Assembly: GCA_910589595.1 (NCBI GenBank)
Contig: CAJUTM010000018.1
Coordinates: 1 to 64,000 of the forward strand
Direction: 5' to 3'
Source: an uncultured Eubacterium sp.
GTDB taxonomy: Bacteria; Bacillota; Clostridia; Lachnospirales; Lachnospiraceae
Length of the DNA: 64,000 nt
Positions 41,281-50,124 of the stretch are shown here, piece by piece. The notes beneath the pieces are model-generated. The model did no database searches, was not told the origin of the DNA, and saw only the letters and a list, made by a program, of their open reading frames with translations. The position numbers and the translations under genes were made by a program. How positions within the stretch are numbered: the stretch's first letter is position 1; each line of letters starts with the position of its first letter.

Positions 41281-42330
41281 ATGAAAAAATCAATTGCTGT
41301 GATTTTTGGAGGGCAGTCTTCGGAACATGAAGTATCTTGTCTTTCCGCGGCCAATATTTTCAACGGATTGGATACAAATAAGTACGAAGTACATAGGATT
41401 GGTATCACAAAGGACGGCCGCTGGCTCTATGTAGAGGATGTGGAAACCTTTTATGACGGAAGTTGGAGCAAAGGGAACGTTACCGCTGTTATTTCTCCTG
41501 ACCGGAAAGACGCCGGAATCTGGAAAATTTCCGGAGAGCGCAGGGAGGTAATTCCAGTTGATGTTATATTTCCGATTCTGCACGGCAGATATGGCGAGGA
41601 CGGCTGTATTCAGGGGCTGTTTGAATTATCCGGCATTCCGTATGTCGGCTGTGATGTAATTTCGTCGGCGGTGAGTATGGATAAAATATCGACAAAGATA
41701 TTTGCCGGTAATGTCGGCGTCCGTCAGGCGGCGTATGTGGCGGACATGTCAAAGGATGATTCCGGAATTGCAGCGCTGATAGAAGAAGCTGAGAAAAAGT
41801 TAGGCTATCCGGTTTTTGTAAAGCCGTCCAATGCAGGTTCCTCCGTCGGCGTCAGCAGGGCGAATAACCGCGAAGAGCTGCAGGAGGCAATCCGGCTTGC
41901 CAAAAAGCACGACTCCCGTATCCTGATTGAGGAAAATATTTGCGGGCGCGAGGTGGAATGCGCCGTCTTGGGCGGATGGGAGCCGGAGGCTTCCAAAATA
42001 GGCGAGATTTTGGCGGCGGCTGAATTTTATGACTATGATGATAAATATATTAATTCTGAATCAAAAACGGTGTTTGATCCGGATTTGCCTGAAGAGGTAA
42101 AAGAGACGATTCGCACGAGGGCGGTGGAGATTTTTAAGGCGGTAAATGGATTTGGTCTTGCCCGCGTCGATTTTTTTGTGGAGAAAGATACAAATGAAGT
42201 GATTTTTAATGAAATAAATACGATGCCGGGATTTACCGATATTAGTATGTATCCTAAATTATGGGAATGCATGGGGATAGATAAAAGTAAACTGATTGAT
42301 ACGCTAATCGAACTGGCATATGAGAGATAA
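41281..42330 (+). CDS. ddl: D-alanine--D-alanine ligase
   Basis: The 349-residue ATP-grasp enzyme has VIFGGQSSEHEVSCLSAANI at the N-terminus, PVFVKPSNAGSSVGVSR and the C-terminal FNEINTMPGFTDISMYPKLW. It makes the D-Ala-D-Ala dipeptide for peptidoglycan. In the substrate loop the residues around the ligase-specific Tyr/Lys site read AEFYDYDDKYI, with Tyr-Asp typical of D-Ala ligases. AGGAGG before ATG. Likely co-transcribed with DUF1934 and dapF. Confidence 0.96.
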   Translation: MKKSIAVIFGGQSSEHEVSCLSAANIFNGLDTNKYEVHRIGITKDGRWLYVEDVETFYDGSWSKGNVTAVISPDRKDAGIWKISGERREVIPVDVIFPILHGRYGEDGCIQGLFELSGIPYVGCDVISSAVSMDKISTKIFAGNVGVRQAAYVADMSKDDSGIAALIEEAEKKLGYPVFVKPSNAGSSVGVSRANNREELQEAIRLAKKHDSRILIEENICGREVECAVLGGWEPEASKIGEILAAAEFYDYDDKYINSESKTVFDPDLPEEVKETIRTRAVEIFKAVNGFGLARVDFFVEKDTNEVIFNEINTMPGFTDISMYPKLWECMGIDKSKLIDTLIELAYER

Positions 42331-42354
42331 GTTGGAATGGGGGCTTAATATACT

Positions 42355-42786
42355 ATGGAGCAAGAGGTGAAGCTGCGGATTTGCGGCATGCAGATTCGGG
42401 GCGGGAGAGCAGAAGATAAAGTGGAAGTAGTTTCCGTAGGGAAGATGTATGAGGAAGAGGGAGCTGTCTGCGTCTCTTATGAGGAAATGTCGGACGCGAA
42501 TGAAATGGGGATTGTCCACGTTGTCAATAATTTGCTAAAAGTGCAGGATAATCAGGTGGAAGTAATTAAAAAAGGGGCTTCGGAAAGTCATATGGTTTTT
42601 GTGCCGGAGCAGGCGACTTACACATATTATTCCACGCCGATAGGGGAGCTGGAAGTGAGTATTTTTACAAAACAAATCGAGCGTGAACAGATGTCCAATG
42701 GTTTTCGTCTCGTGTTGCAATATGATTTGGAAATGAATCAGACGATGATATCACAGTGTAACGTGGATATTACCGTTGAGCAGTAA
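42355..42786 (+). CDS. DUF1934 family protein
   Basis: The 143-residue protein follows the DUF1934 (YwiB-like) pattern: VVSVGKMYEEEGAVCVSYEE, VIKKGASESHMVFVPEQ, and LVLQYDLEMNQTMISQCNVD at the end. The family adopts a lipocalin-like beta barrel of unknown function and is often near cell-wall or tRNA genes in Firmicutes. It sits 24 nt after ddl and just before dapF. Confidence 0.85.
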   Translation: MEQEVKLRICGMQIRGGRAEDKVEVVSVGKMYEEEGAVCVSYEEMSDANEMGIVHVVNNLLKVQDNQVEVIKKGASESHMVFVPEQATYTYYSTPIGELEVSIFTKQIEREQMSNGFRLVLQYDLEMNQTMISQCNVDITVEQ

Positions 42787-42799
42787 AGGGGAGGAGCGA

Positions 42800-43642
42800 A
42801 TGAAACTTCATTTTACAAAAATGCAGGGCACTGGAAACGATTATGTATATGTCAATATGTTTACTGAGAAAATAGAAGATGCTTCCGCGCTGGCGGTACG
42901 AATCAGCGACAGGCATTTCGGAATCGGCTCGGATGGCTTGATTCTCGTTGCGCCGTCGGATATGGCGGACTGCCGCATGATAATGTACAATGCCGACGGC
43001 TCGCGGGGAGCGATGTGCGGAAACGGCATACGCTGTGTGGCAAAGTATGCTTATGAGCACGGTATCGTACACGATGAAAATATTACCGTGGAGACGGACA
43101 GCGGTGTGAAGTCGCTGGCGTTGACTGTAGAGGGCGGTGAAGTGACGTATGTGAGCGTCAATATGGGGCAGGCGTGCCTGAAATCAGCGGAAATTCCTGT
43201 AACTGCCGCCGGAGAAACATTTATTAATGAAACGTTGACGGTAGACGACAGGGAGTACAAGGCTACCTGCGTATCAATGGGAAATCCCCACTGTGTTATA
43301 TTTGCAAAAGATATCGACGGCATGGATTTGGAGGCAATCGGCCCCCGTTTCGAGAACCATAAATGGTTTCCTGACCGAATCAACACGGAATTTGTGGAAA
43401 TTATTGATGAACATACTATTAAAATGCGTGTGTGGGAGCGCGGTTCGGGAGAGACGATATCGTGCGGAACCGGAACGTGTGCGTCTGTTGTGGCGGCCTG
43501 CCTGAACGGACATTGTAAACAGGGAGAAGAGATTGAAGTACAGGTACGCGGCGGCAAATTATATGATACTTATATGACAAGCGGGGAAGTGATGATGAAA
43601 GGCCCTGCGACGACCGTTTTTGACGGTGAGATTGATGTATAA
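42800..43642 (+). CDS. dapF: Diaminopimelate epimerase
   Basis: The 280-residue protein has both catalytic cysteines: the proton-relay pair sits in AMCGNGIRCVAKYAYEHG and in ISCGTGTCASVVAA. It interconverts LL- and meso-diaminopimelate for lysine and peptidoglycan synthesis. Start at 42800 after GGGGAGG. With ddl two genes upstream, this small operon supplies two peptidoglycan precursors. Two terminators follow. Confidence 0.96.
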   Translation: MKLHFTKMQGTGNDYVYVNMFTEKIEDASALAVRISDRHFGIGSDGLILVAPSDMADCRMIMYNADGSRGAMCGNGIRCVAKYAYEHGIVHDENITVETDSGVKSLALTVEGGEVTYVSVNMGQACLKSAEIPVTAAGETFINETLTVDDREYKATCVSMGNPHCVIFAKDIDGMDLEAIGPRFENHKWFPDRINTEFVEIIDEHTIKMRVWERGSGETISCGTGTCASVVAACLNGHCKQGEEIEVQVRGGKLYDTYMTSGEVMMKGPATTVFDGEIDV

Positions 43643-43676
43643 CATATAAATGAAATATAAGATGGTGATATTTTTA

Positions 43677-43739
43677 GGGCCCGCGCTGGTTAGCGGGGCC
43701 CTTTTGTCTTATGGCTGCGCTTCTCAGGCAGCCTTTTGC
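43677..43739 (+). terminator. Two tandem terminators after dapF
   Basis: The first stem is GGGCCC-g-CGC with GCG-GGGCCC and TTTT (43677-43705). The second is GGCTGC / GCAGCC with TTTT (43713-43737). Both point rightward. Confidence 0.8.
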
Positions 43740-43742
43740 TTA

Positions 43743-44198
43743 TTACTGAGTCTTTTTCAATGCTTTTAATTTGGCTTTCTGCCAGAAACCAAGCTTTTCT
43801 TCCGGATTCTCCAGCACGTTGCGCCCTTTTACTCCCATGATGTAAATACCGCTGATGACGACTTTTAATTCTTTTTTCACAGGCAAAACCGGAAAAATTT
43901 TGTCGTCGCACATAAGCGACATTACTTTAGGGCCGATTTTGGCTTTTACAATCGGAACTTTCGAGCCGCGCAGATACTTTGGCGTATTTTCCAATACTAC
44001 TTTCGGCAGACCGGCTTCCTTTAGCTTCATCCTCTTTTTGTCAATGACGAGAATGGTCGCCGTCTGGGACGCCGCCTGCATTTGGGCCTGCGATTCCTCC
44101 TGACGTTTCTGCATTTTCTTACCAACAAAATACAAGACAGCCATGATGGCTAGCAAAATTAAAACAATAACACCAAGTACTATTAAAAAGGTTTTCAT
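43743..44198 (-). CDS. Conserved membrane-anchored protein of unknown function
   Basis: The 151-residue protein has one N-terminal membrane helix (about 3-25), a short Gln/Ala-rich linker and a basic beta-rich cytosolic domain: ILVIDKKRMKLKEAGLPKVV and KVPIVKAKIGPKVMSLMCDD. Not recognised beyond a general Lachnospiraceae look. The domain repeats short KxP/KIGP phrases, perhaps a small beta barrel. Ribosome site GGAGG before ATG. Convergent with dapF. Confidence 0.7.
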   Translation of the reverse strand: MKTFLIVLGVIVLILLAIMAVLYFVGKKMQKRQEESQAQMQAASQTATILVIDKKRMKLKEAGLPKVVLENTPKYLRGSKVPIVKAKIGPKVMSLMCDDKIFPVLPVKKELKVVISGIYIMGVKGRNVLENPEEKLGFWQKAKLKALKKTQ

Positions 44199-44350
44199 TG
44201 TAATCCTCCATCTATCATTTTGTTACCATTGTTCCCTAATTCCTTATTCTAGCACGAATGGAAAGAAAAAGAAACTGTTAGTTTGGTTTTTTTGGACAAT
44301 GTATTTTTCGTCGGGAGCAGATACCGGACGAGATAAGGCAGGATATCCAT

Positions 44351-45079
44351 CTATATCCTTTTCATGCCCTCGGTATACATTTCGGCAATAATGCCGCGCA
44401 CATGGGAGCCGAGATGTTTCTTTGTCTCCTTATCCAGCTCCGCCGGATAAATCGGTTTGCCAAATTCGATGGAAATCTTACCGCCGTGTATCCAAGGCAG
44501 GTGATTTTCGAAAATTGCTTCCGTGTTGCAGAGGCAGACCGGAATTACAGGGCAATTTGTTTTCGTGGCAATCTTCATACTGCCCTCTTTAAAATCCAGT
44601 AAAGTATCGCTGGCGTTCCTCGTTCCCTCTGGAGCGATGTAAATGGAATAGCCCTCTTTGACGAGGGAAATCGCCTCCAAAATAATAGTTAAATTTTGCT
44701 TTACATCCTTACGGTCCATAAACAGACAGTTCAGAAAGTACATCCACTGGGCAACGCAGGGCATTTTTTTGATTTCCATTTTGGAAACAAAGGCAGTCTG
44801 ATTGGGAACGGTGGCGTATGCCAGAATGATATCATAAAAACTGCGGTGGTTGGCGGCATACATAACCGGCGTGTCCGTTGGAATATTTTCCAGACCAGAA
44901 ACTGTCTTTTTACAGCCGGAGCAAAACAGCACAAGGCGGAACGCGCTGCCGGCAATGATTTGAGCCATATGTGCGGCCGCTTTTTTATTGAAAAAGCGCA
45001 CGAGAAATTCCAATAAGTATAAGGGAATACTTAGAATGGCTATCACAATGTATAAAAGTAAAAGAATGACAGTGCGCAT
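44351..45079 (-). CDS. plsC: 1-acylglycerol-3-phosphate O-acyltransferase (PlsC family)
   Basis: The 242-residue protein starts at 45079 after TGGAGG, with a membrane helix (3-22), then the acyltransferase motifs NHRSFYDI (HxxxxD), FMDRKDV, and APEGTRN (block III). It acylates lysophosphatidate to phosphatidate at the membrane in phospholipid synthesis; other PlsC-family activities cannot be excluded. It lies 47 nt after the VanY-type gene on the same strand. Confidence 0.92.
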   Translation of the reverse strand: MRTVILLLLYIVIAILSIPLYLLEFLVRFFNKKAAAHMAQIIAGSAFRLVLFCSGCKKTVSGLENIPTDTPVMYAANHRSFYDIILAYATVPNQTAFVSKMEIKKMPCVAQWMYFLNCLFMDRKDVKQNLTIILEAISLVKEGYSIYIAPEGTRNASDTLLDFKEGSMKIATKTNCPVIPVCLCNTEAIFENHLPWIHGGKISIEFGKPIYPAELDKETKKHLGSHVRGIIAEMYTEGMKRI

Positions 45080-45126
45080 ATATACCTCCATTTTGCAAAT
45101 GTTTATCAACGCCAGCCGTTTATGTT

Positions 45127-45996
45127 TTATTTGTCGTCAGGGGCAGCCGTCGGCACTTTCGTCTCATAGTGCGCGGTGTCCTCGACATCAACGCCGGTTT
45201 TTGTTTTGGATTTATTGCTGACGCCGTAAAATTCTTCCAGCGTAAGTTTCTTCTTATATAAATAAGTGGCGACAGATACTCCTACATATCGGATATGCCA
45301 CGGCTCGAAAGAGTAACCGGTAATTTTTGTTTTCCCTTTTGGATAGCGGATGATATATCCGTATTTATGAGCGTTTGCGGCAACCCATTTTCCTTCTTTT
45401 GTGCTGGCGAAGCGCTCGCTGAGCACGCAGTTAATCGAATTGGTGGAAATGTCAATGGTGAGTCCGCTCTGGTGTTCGCTGCTGCCCGGTTTTGCGGATA
45501 GGGCGTCGGTTGATTTTTTGCCGTAGAGCGATATATTCCGACGGTAAATACTTTCCTGCCGCTGGTAGGAGCGGTATCCGGACACGCCGTACAAAAGCAT
45601 ATGCTTTTTCTCGGCGGCGCGAAACATCTTTTCCAATGCGCGGGCGGCCGTTTTACGAAGTTTTCGTTTGTCGTCGTGTTCGCTGTGGCTGAAACGAACT
45701 TTTGGCTCGGTAAGGTCTTTCGGCACATAGTCTGACGGCAGCAAATAGTCCCGATTGACAAGTACGGTATAGCTGTCAGGAAGCGTATCAATTGGCGCTG
45801 TGCTGGCAGAATTAAGAATGGAATTTATATCTGCAGGTAAAAGGGGATTGGCGGTCGGTTCCGGACTTGATTCAGCGGTCGCTGTCGGATTTACCGTCGG
45901 CGGTGCTGTTTTTGTCGTATCCTGATGGCGAATGTATCCGCAAACGCCCAAAATGAGCGCTAATATCAATAATATAACAGGTATTGTTCGTTTCAT
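45127..45996 (-). CDS. VanY/DdcY-type D,D-carboxypeptidase (M15B)
   Basis: The 289-residue protein has an N-terminal signal anchor, a Thr/Pro-rich linker and an M15B domain: VSGYRSYQRQESIY, SEHQSGLTIDI (HxxxxxxD zinc ligands) and EPWHIRYVG (third ligand His). It trims D-alanine from stem peptides outside the cell. No vancomycin-resistance regulator is nearby, so a housekeeping wall-maturation role is likely. GAGGAT precedes the ATG. Confidence 0.93.
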   Translation of the reverse strand: MKRTIPVILLILALILGVCGYIRHQDTTKTAPPTVNPTATAESSPEPTANPLLPADINSILNSASTAPIDTLPDSYTVLVNRDYLLPSDYVPKDLTEPKVRFSHSEHDDKRKLRKTAARALEKMFRAAEKKHMLLYGVSGYRSYQRQESIYRRNISLYGKKSTDALSAKPGSSEHQSGLTIDISTNSINCVLSERFASTKEGKWVAANAHKYGYIIRYPKGKTKITGYSFEPWHIRYVGVSVATYLYKKKLTLEEFYGVSNKSKTKTGVDVEDTAHYETKVPTAAPDDK

Positions 45997-46064
45997 AAGT
46001 ATACATCCTCATAAATTTCTCCCGATAGGGTTTATGAGCATTATACCCTTTAAAACAGGAAAAA

Positions 46065-46553
46065 TCAACGGTTTTCAAAGAGTGGCACACGGAATTTCTT
46101 CAGTGCGGTTAAAAGTATCATGCCGAGAACGTAGCAGGAGAGGATTTCTCCTATGCCTACCGTAGCCATCATATAGGGCAGGGCGTCGGCGGCGCCATAG
46201 GCATATCGCAGTACCAAAGGAACAATTACGGTATTTGCTGCAATCGGCGGGATGGGTACGAGCCACGGATGTTTGCGCAGGGCGTATGAACCGAGCGCGC
46301 CAAGCAGGGTGGCTAATGTACCAAATATGATATCCCACAACACGCAGCCGGTCATCCAGTTGCTGAGAAGACATCCGATGGTCAGTCCCGGTATAGCGGC
46401 CGGAGCGAAAAACGGAAGCACCGTCAACGCTTCAGATAGACGTATCTGGATTACGCCGCTGGCAAGGCCGAAAGCATTGGCAATAAAAGTAAGTACAACA
46501 TAGAGTGCAGCTATCATAGCTGTCACACAGATAAAGTTAGTTTTTTGATTCAT
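46065..46553 (-). CDS. queT: Queuosine precursor transporter
   Basis: The 162-residue protein has five or six membrane helices with RLSEALTVLPFFAPAAIPGL and GCLLSNWMTG. This is the QueT family, the substrate-binding component of an ECF-type transporter for queuine precursors. Start at 46553 after AAGGAG. A preQ1-I riboswitch (46565-46601) ends at the ribosome site, which strongly supports the substrate. Confidence 0.92.
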   Translation of the reverse strand: MNQKTNFICVTAMIAALYVVLTFIANAFGLASGVIQIRLSEALTVLPFFAPAAIPGLTIGCLLSNWMTGCVLWDIIFGTLATLLGALGSYALRKHPWLVPIPPIAANTVIVPLVLRYAYGAADALPYMMATVGIGEILSCYVLGMILLTALKKFRVPLFENR

Positions 46554-46564
46554 TTTTAATCTCC

Positions 46565-46601
46565 TTAGTTTTGTTTTATGAGTGGATGGTTTCGAACACT
46601 C
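46565..46601 (-). promoter_or_regulatory. preQ1-I riboswitch upstream of queT
   Basis: In the minus-strand RNA: stem GAGUG / CACUC, loop UUCGAAACCAUC with the conserved UUC, then an A-rich tail ending AACUAA. The tail pairs back into the loop in the H-type pseudoknot. The Shine-Dalgarno GGAG (46561-46564) follows directly. Length and layout match the smallest preQ1 class, so ligand binding should hide the ribosome site. Confidence 0.82.
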
Positions 46602-46684
46602 AGGCAGGATATACAAAGATAATTACACTTCGCCGATTTTCATTATCCCCTTTTACTGCTCGTAATATTGTAGCGAAAAAAAAC

Positions 46685-46713
46685 TTGTTTGTCAAAAGAA
46701 AAAAAGGTATAAT
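46685..46713 (+). promoter_or_regulatory. Promoter of the CCA-adding enzyme gene
   Basis: -35 TTGTTT (46685-46690), 17-bp spacer, -10 TATAAT (46708-46713), about 47 nt before the chosen ATG. Confidence 0.55.
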
Positions 46714-46759
46714 AGAAAAGAAAGAGGAAAAGCAAATTTGCTCCGAAATGGGGACTGCT

Positions 46760-48163
46760 ATGATAATTCCAAAAAATGCAGCATTTATTATAGGAACGTT
46801 AGAGAAACATGGCTATGAGGCTTATGTAGTTGGCGGCTGTGTTCGTGATATGGTACTGGGGCGGGAGCCGGAAGATTGGGATATTACAACATCGGCACAG
46901 CCGATGCAGGTGAAAGCTCTTTTTCGCCGTACGATAGATACAGGCATACAACACGGTACTGTGACGGTTATGCTTGGGGATGAGGGGTATGAGGTGACTA
47001 CTTACCGGACGGATGGCGAATACGAAGACCATCGTCATCCGAAAGAAGTTTTGTATACGCCGGACTTAAAAGAAGATTTAGAGCGCAGAGATTTTACGAT
47101 TAATGCTATGGCATATCATCCCGAGCGGGGAATGGTAGACTTGTTTGATGGTTCGGGCGACTTGAAGCGGCGCTGTATACGCTGCGTCGGCAATCCTGAA
47201 AAAAGATTCGAAGAGGACGCTCTGCGGATGCTCCGCGGAATTAGGTTTGCCGCGCAACTTGAATTTGACGTAGAAGAGGATACAATGCAGGCGATTGTCG
47301 GTAAAGCGCCGACGCTCGTCAACGTCAGTGCGGAGCGAATCCGTACGGAGTTGACAAAATTACTTGTCTCCGACGGGTGCGACCGTTTGCTGCTGTTGGC
47401 GGAGACGGGGTTGAGCCGTTATTTCCTGCCGGAACTCGATGTGATGCTTGCCACACGTCAGCAGAATCCACATCATTGCTTTGACGTTGGCCGCCACTCG
47501 ATAAAAGTGATTCAATATGTGAATGAGATATATAGGGAGAATGCGGCTGATTTTTCGCGAAAGGAGCATGTCATGCTTGTATATGCCGCCCTGCTCCATG
47601 ACGTGGCTAAGCCGGATTGTAAGTCTGTCGATGAGGAGGGGATTGACCATTTTTACGGACATCCCGAGCGCGGCGAGACGAAAGCAAGACAGATTCTCAG
47701 ACGCCTTAAATTCGATAACGATACGGTGTCTGTAGTTTCGCGCCTGATTCGTTACCATGACCGCAGACATGGAAATTGTCTGGTAGACGGAGCGTATTCA
47801 CCGAAAGGGAAAAAGGGAATGCGGCGATTGATAAACGAAATAGGCAAATCCGCGATGCCGCTTCTGTTCTGCCTGCAGGAGGCAGATTTGCGGGCGCAGA
47901 GTGAGTATAAGCAGGAGGAAAAACTGCAAAAGCTGGCGGCGGCAAAAAGGTGCTATTCCGAGATTATGGAAGCGGGTGACGCTGTCACCATTCAGGAACT
48001 GGCGGTTGACGGCAGTGATTTGATTGCGATGGGAGTCCCGTCGGGGCCGCGGATTGGCGGGCTTCTCCGGAAATTGCTGGAATATGTATTGGAAAATCCG
48101 CAGTATAATACAGAGTATAAATTAAAGGAAATAGCACGGCGTTGGATTGAAAAAGATGATTAG
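46760..48163 (+). CDS. cca: CCA-adding tRNA nucleotidyltransferase with HD domain
   Basis: The 467-residue protein starts near 46760 (AUG after GGGGA; an ATG at 46748 is also possible). The nucleotidyltransferase head shows VVGGCVRDMVLGREPEDWDI (D-x-D), EVTTYRTDGEY, RRDFTINAMAYHP and the RNA-binding EEDALRMLRGIRFA. An HD domain (LLHDVAKPD) and a C-terminal region follow. It builds or repairs the 3' CCA of tRNAs. It is first of a probable two-gene operon with the GGDEF gene. Confidence 0.94.
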   Translation: MIIPKNAAFIIGTLEKHGYEAYVVGGCVRDMVLGREPEDWDITTSAQPMQVKALFRRTIDTGIQHGTVTVMLGDEGYEVTTYRTDGEYEDHRHPKEVLYTPDLKEDLERRDFTINAMAYHPERGMVDLFDGSGDLKRRCIRCVGNPEKRFEEDALRMLRGIRFAAQLEFDVEEDTMQAIVGKAPTLVNVSAERIRTELTKLLVSDGCDRLLLLAETGLSRYFLPELDVMLATRQQNPHHCFDVGRHSIKVIQYVNEIYRENAADFSRKEHVMLVYAALLHDVAKPDCKSVDEEGIDHFYGHPERGETKARQILRRLKFDNDTVSVVSRLIRYHDRRHGNCLVDGAYSPKGKKGMRRLINEIGKSAMPLLFCLQEADLRAQSEYKQEEKLQKLAAAKRCYSEIMEAGDAVTIQELAVDGSDLIAMGVPSGPRIGGLLRKLLEYVLENPQYNTEYKLKEIARRWIEKDD

Positions 48164-48175
48164 GAGGTAAACATC

Positions 48176-50074
48176 ATGTTTTCAAATAAAAGAAAGACAA
48201 TTGGTGTGTTACTGGAACGGGTAGCAAGCGAATTTCAAAATTGTTTATGTCAGGGCATAATACAGAGAGCAGAACAATTGGGCTACAATGTAGCCATATT
48301 TGGGGCCTATGGAAATTATGGACATAACGAGCGCTATCTTGTCGGCGACCAGAATTTATGGGAGCTCCCTGTCTATGAGGATTTGGACGGCGTTATTCTG
48401 GCTCTGGATACGATTGAAAATCTGGAGGGGCGCGAGAGAATTATTGAGTCGGTGAGAACGCGGTGCCATTGTCCGGTTGTCAGCGTCCGTGAAGTAGTCG
48501 AGGGGATAAACAATCTGTTGGTGGATAATAAGACGTGTATGGACGGTATTATTGACCATTTTATTGTTGACCACCGCATGAAACGCCTTTGCTTTATGAC
48601 GGGGCCGGAAGACCATTGGGATGCGAGAGAGCGTTTGGAAAGTTTTTTCCGTAAAATGAAAGAACATAGCCTTCCGGTGAGCGAGCGCCAATATTTTTGG
48701 GGAGATTTCTGGAAAGGGAAAGGAAAAGAAGCGTGCGACTGGTTTTTAGGCGGGGAAGAAATGCCGGAAGCAATTATCTGTGCTAATGATTATATGGCGA
48801 TGGCAGTTGCCAGTGAATTAAACGGACGCGGATACCGTGTTCCGGAAGATATTTGTGTCAGCGGTTACGATGGCATGAAAGCTACGCTGTCCTTTACGCC
48901 GTCGATTACGACCGTTGTCGTTCCCTTTTTTGAGATGGGAAGTAAGGCAGTAGAAATTATTAATGAAAAGCAGGAATGTCCGGAAAAGGTAGAGGATTAT
49001 TATTTTGATACGATTATTAAAAAGAGGGAAACGTGCGGATGTATTACGACCGGAAGCAAGGAGACGCTTGATTTGCGCCAATGCCTGTACGAGACGGAAA
49101 ATGTAAAACAAAACAGGGAAATGCAGTTCCATTTCATGTCTATACATCTGAGTGAGTGCCACACGATTAACCAGATATCTGAGCGAATTACATATTACAG
49201 TTACAGTATTCCGGGGTTGCGGGATTATTGTCTGTGTCTTTGCGATGATATTATGGAGAATGAAAATCCCTCTGCCTACACGGAGCAGATGGTGTTGCGT
49301 CTGGCGATAAAGGACAAAAAAGAGAACGAACATATCCGCATGTTCTTTGAGAGACGGGAACTTCTTCCCAGCATAATGACAGGAGAGGAAGCACAGGTAT
49401 GGTATTTCGCACCAATCCATTTTCAGGATAAATGTTTCGGCTACGAGGCGTTCCGCTTCTATGATGTCGAAGTCACCGGAAAGTTGTATCTGTACTGGAA
49501 TATTATTATGGGAAATCAGATTCAGAATATTATCACGTACCAGAAAATGCAGCGTCTGATGAATCAGTTGGAAAATATGTACGACAGGGATGCGTTGACC
49601 GGTATGTATAACCGCCGTGGTTTTGAGAACTACGCCAATCCTATGTTTGAGGAGGCGAGGGAAAAAGGGGAGACGATATTCTTATCCATTATTGATTTGG
49701 ATGGAATGAAGCAGATTAACGACAATTACGGCCATGTCGAGGGTGATTTTGCGCTCTGCAAAGTGCGTGAGGCGATTGCCAAAGCCTGCGGAGATGATGT
49801 GATACAGGCAAGAACCGGCGGAGACGAGTTTGTCGTTGTCGGCAAAAACTTTAACGAGCAGCAGGGATTAATTTGCATGGGGAAGATGGAAAAATATCTC
49901 GATGATTTCAATGCAAGCAATGAAAAAGAGTATGATATCCATGCCAGCTTCGGCGCTATACGGCGTGTTCCGAAAGCGGATGATACGCTGGAAAGCTTTA
50001 TAAAAGAAAGCGATGAAGTAATGTATATGAATAAAGTGGCGAATAAGGCAAAACGGGGAGAGGCGCTGCGGTAG
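48176..50074 (+). CDS. Diguanylate cyclase with LacI/PBP1-like sensor domain
   Basis: The 632-residue protein has an N-terminal periplasmic-binding-like domain of the LacI type (about 10-280: GVLLERVASEFQNCLCQGI; AIICANDYMAMAVASELNGR). A middle region with PAS/GAF-like features (about 300-450) leads to a GGDEF domain: DALTGMYNRRGF, then RTGGDEFVVV at about residue 550. There is no helix-turn-helix and no membrane helix, so it should sense a cytosolic small molecule and make cyclic di-GMP. No RxxD inhibitory site is seen before GGDEF. It follows the cca gene after 12 nt. Confidence 0.88.
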   Translation: MFSNKRKTIGVLLERVASEFQNCLCQGIIQRAEQLGYNVAIFGAYGNYGHNERYLVGDQNLWELPVYEDLDGVILALDTIENLEGRERIIESVRTRCHCPVVSVREVVEGINNLLVDNKTCMDGIIDHFIVDHRMKRLCFMTGPEDHWDARERLESFFRKMKEHSLPVSERQYFWGDFWKGKGKEACDWFLGGEEMPEAIICANDYMAMAVASELNGRGYRVPEDICVSGYDGMKATLSFTPSITTVVVPFFEMGSKAVEIINEKQECPEKVEDYYFDTIIKKRETCGCITTGSKETLDLRQCLYETENVKQNREMQFHFMSIHLSECHTINQISERITYYSYSIPGLRDYCLCLCDDIMENENPSAYTEQMVLRLAIKDKKENEHIRMFFERRELLPSIMTGEEAQVWYFAPIHFQDKCFGYEAFRFYDVEVTGKLYLYWNIIMGNQIQNIITYQKMQRLMNQLENMYDRDALTGMYNRRGFENYANPMFEEAREKGETIFLSIIDLDGMKQINDNYGHVEGDFALCKVREAIAKACGDDVIQARTGGDEFVVVGKNFNEQQGLICMGKMEKYLDDFNASNEKEYDIHASFGAIRRVPKADDTLESFIKESDEVMYMNKVANKAKRGEALR

Positions 50075-50124
50075 ATGTGTAAAATAACTGCAATATGTCT
50101 ATAAGGAGAGAAGCGTTATGGCAG

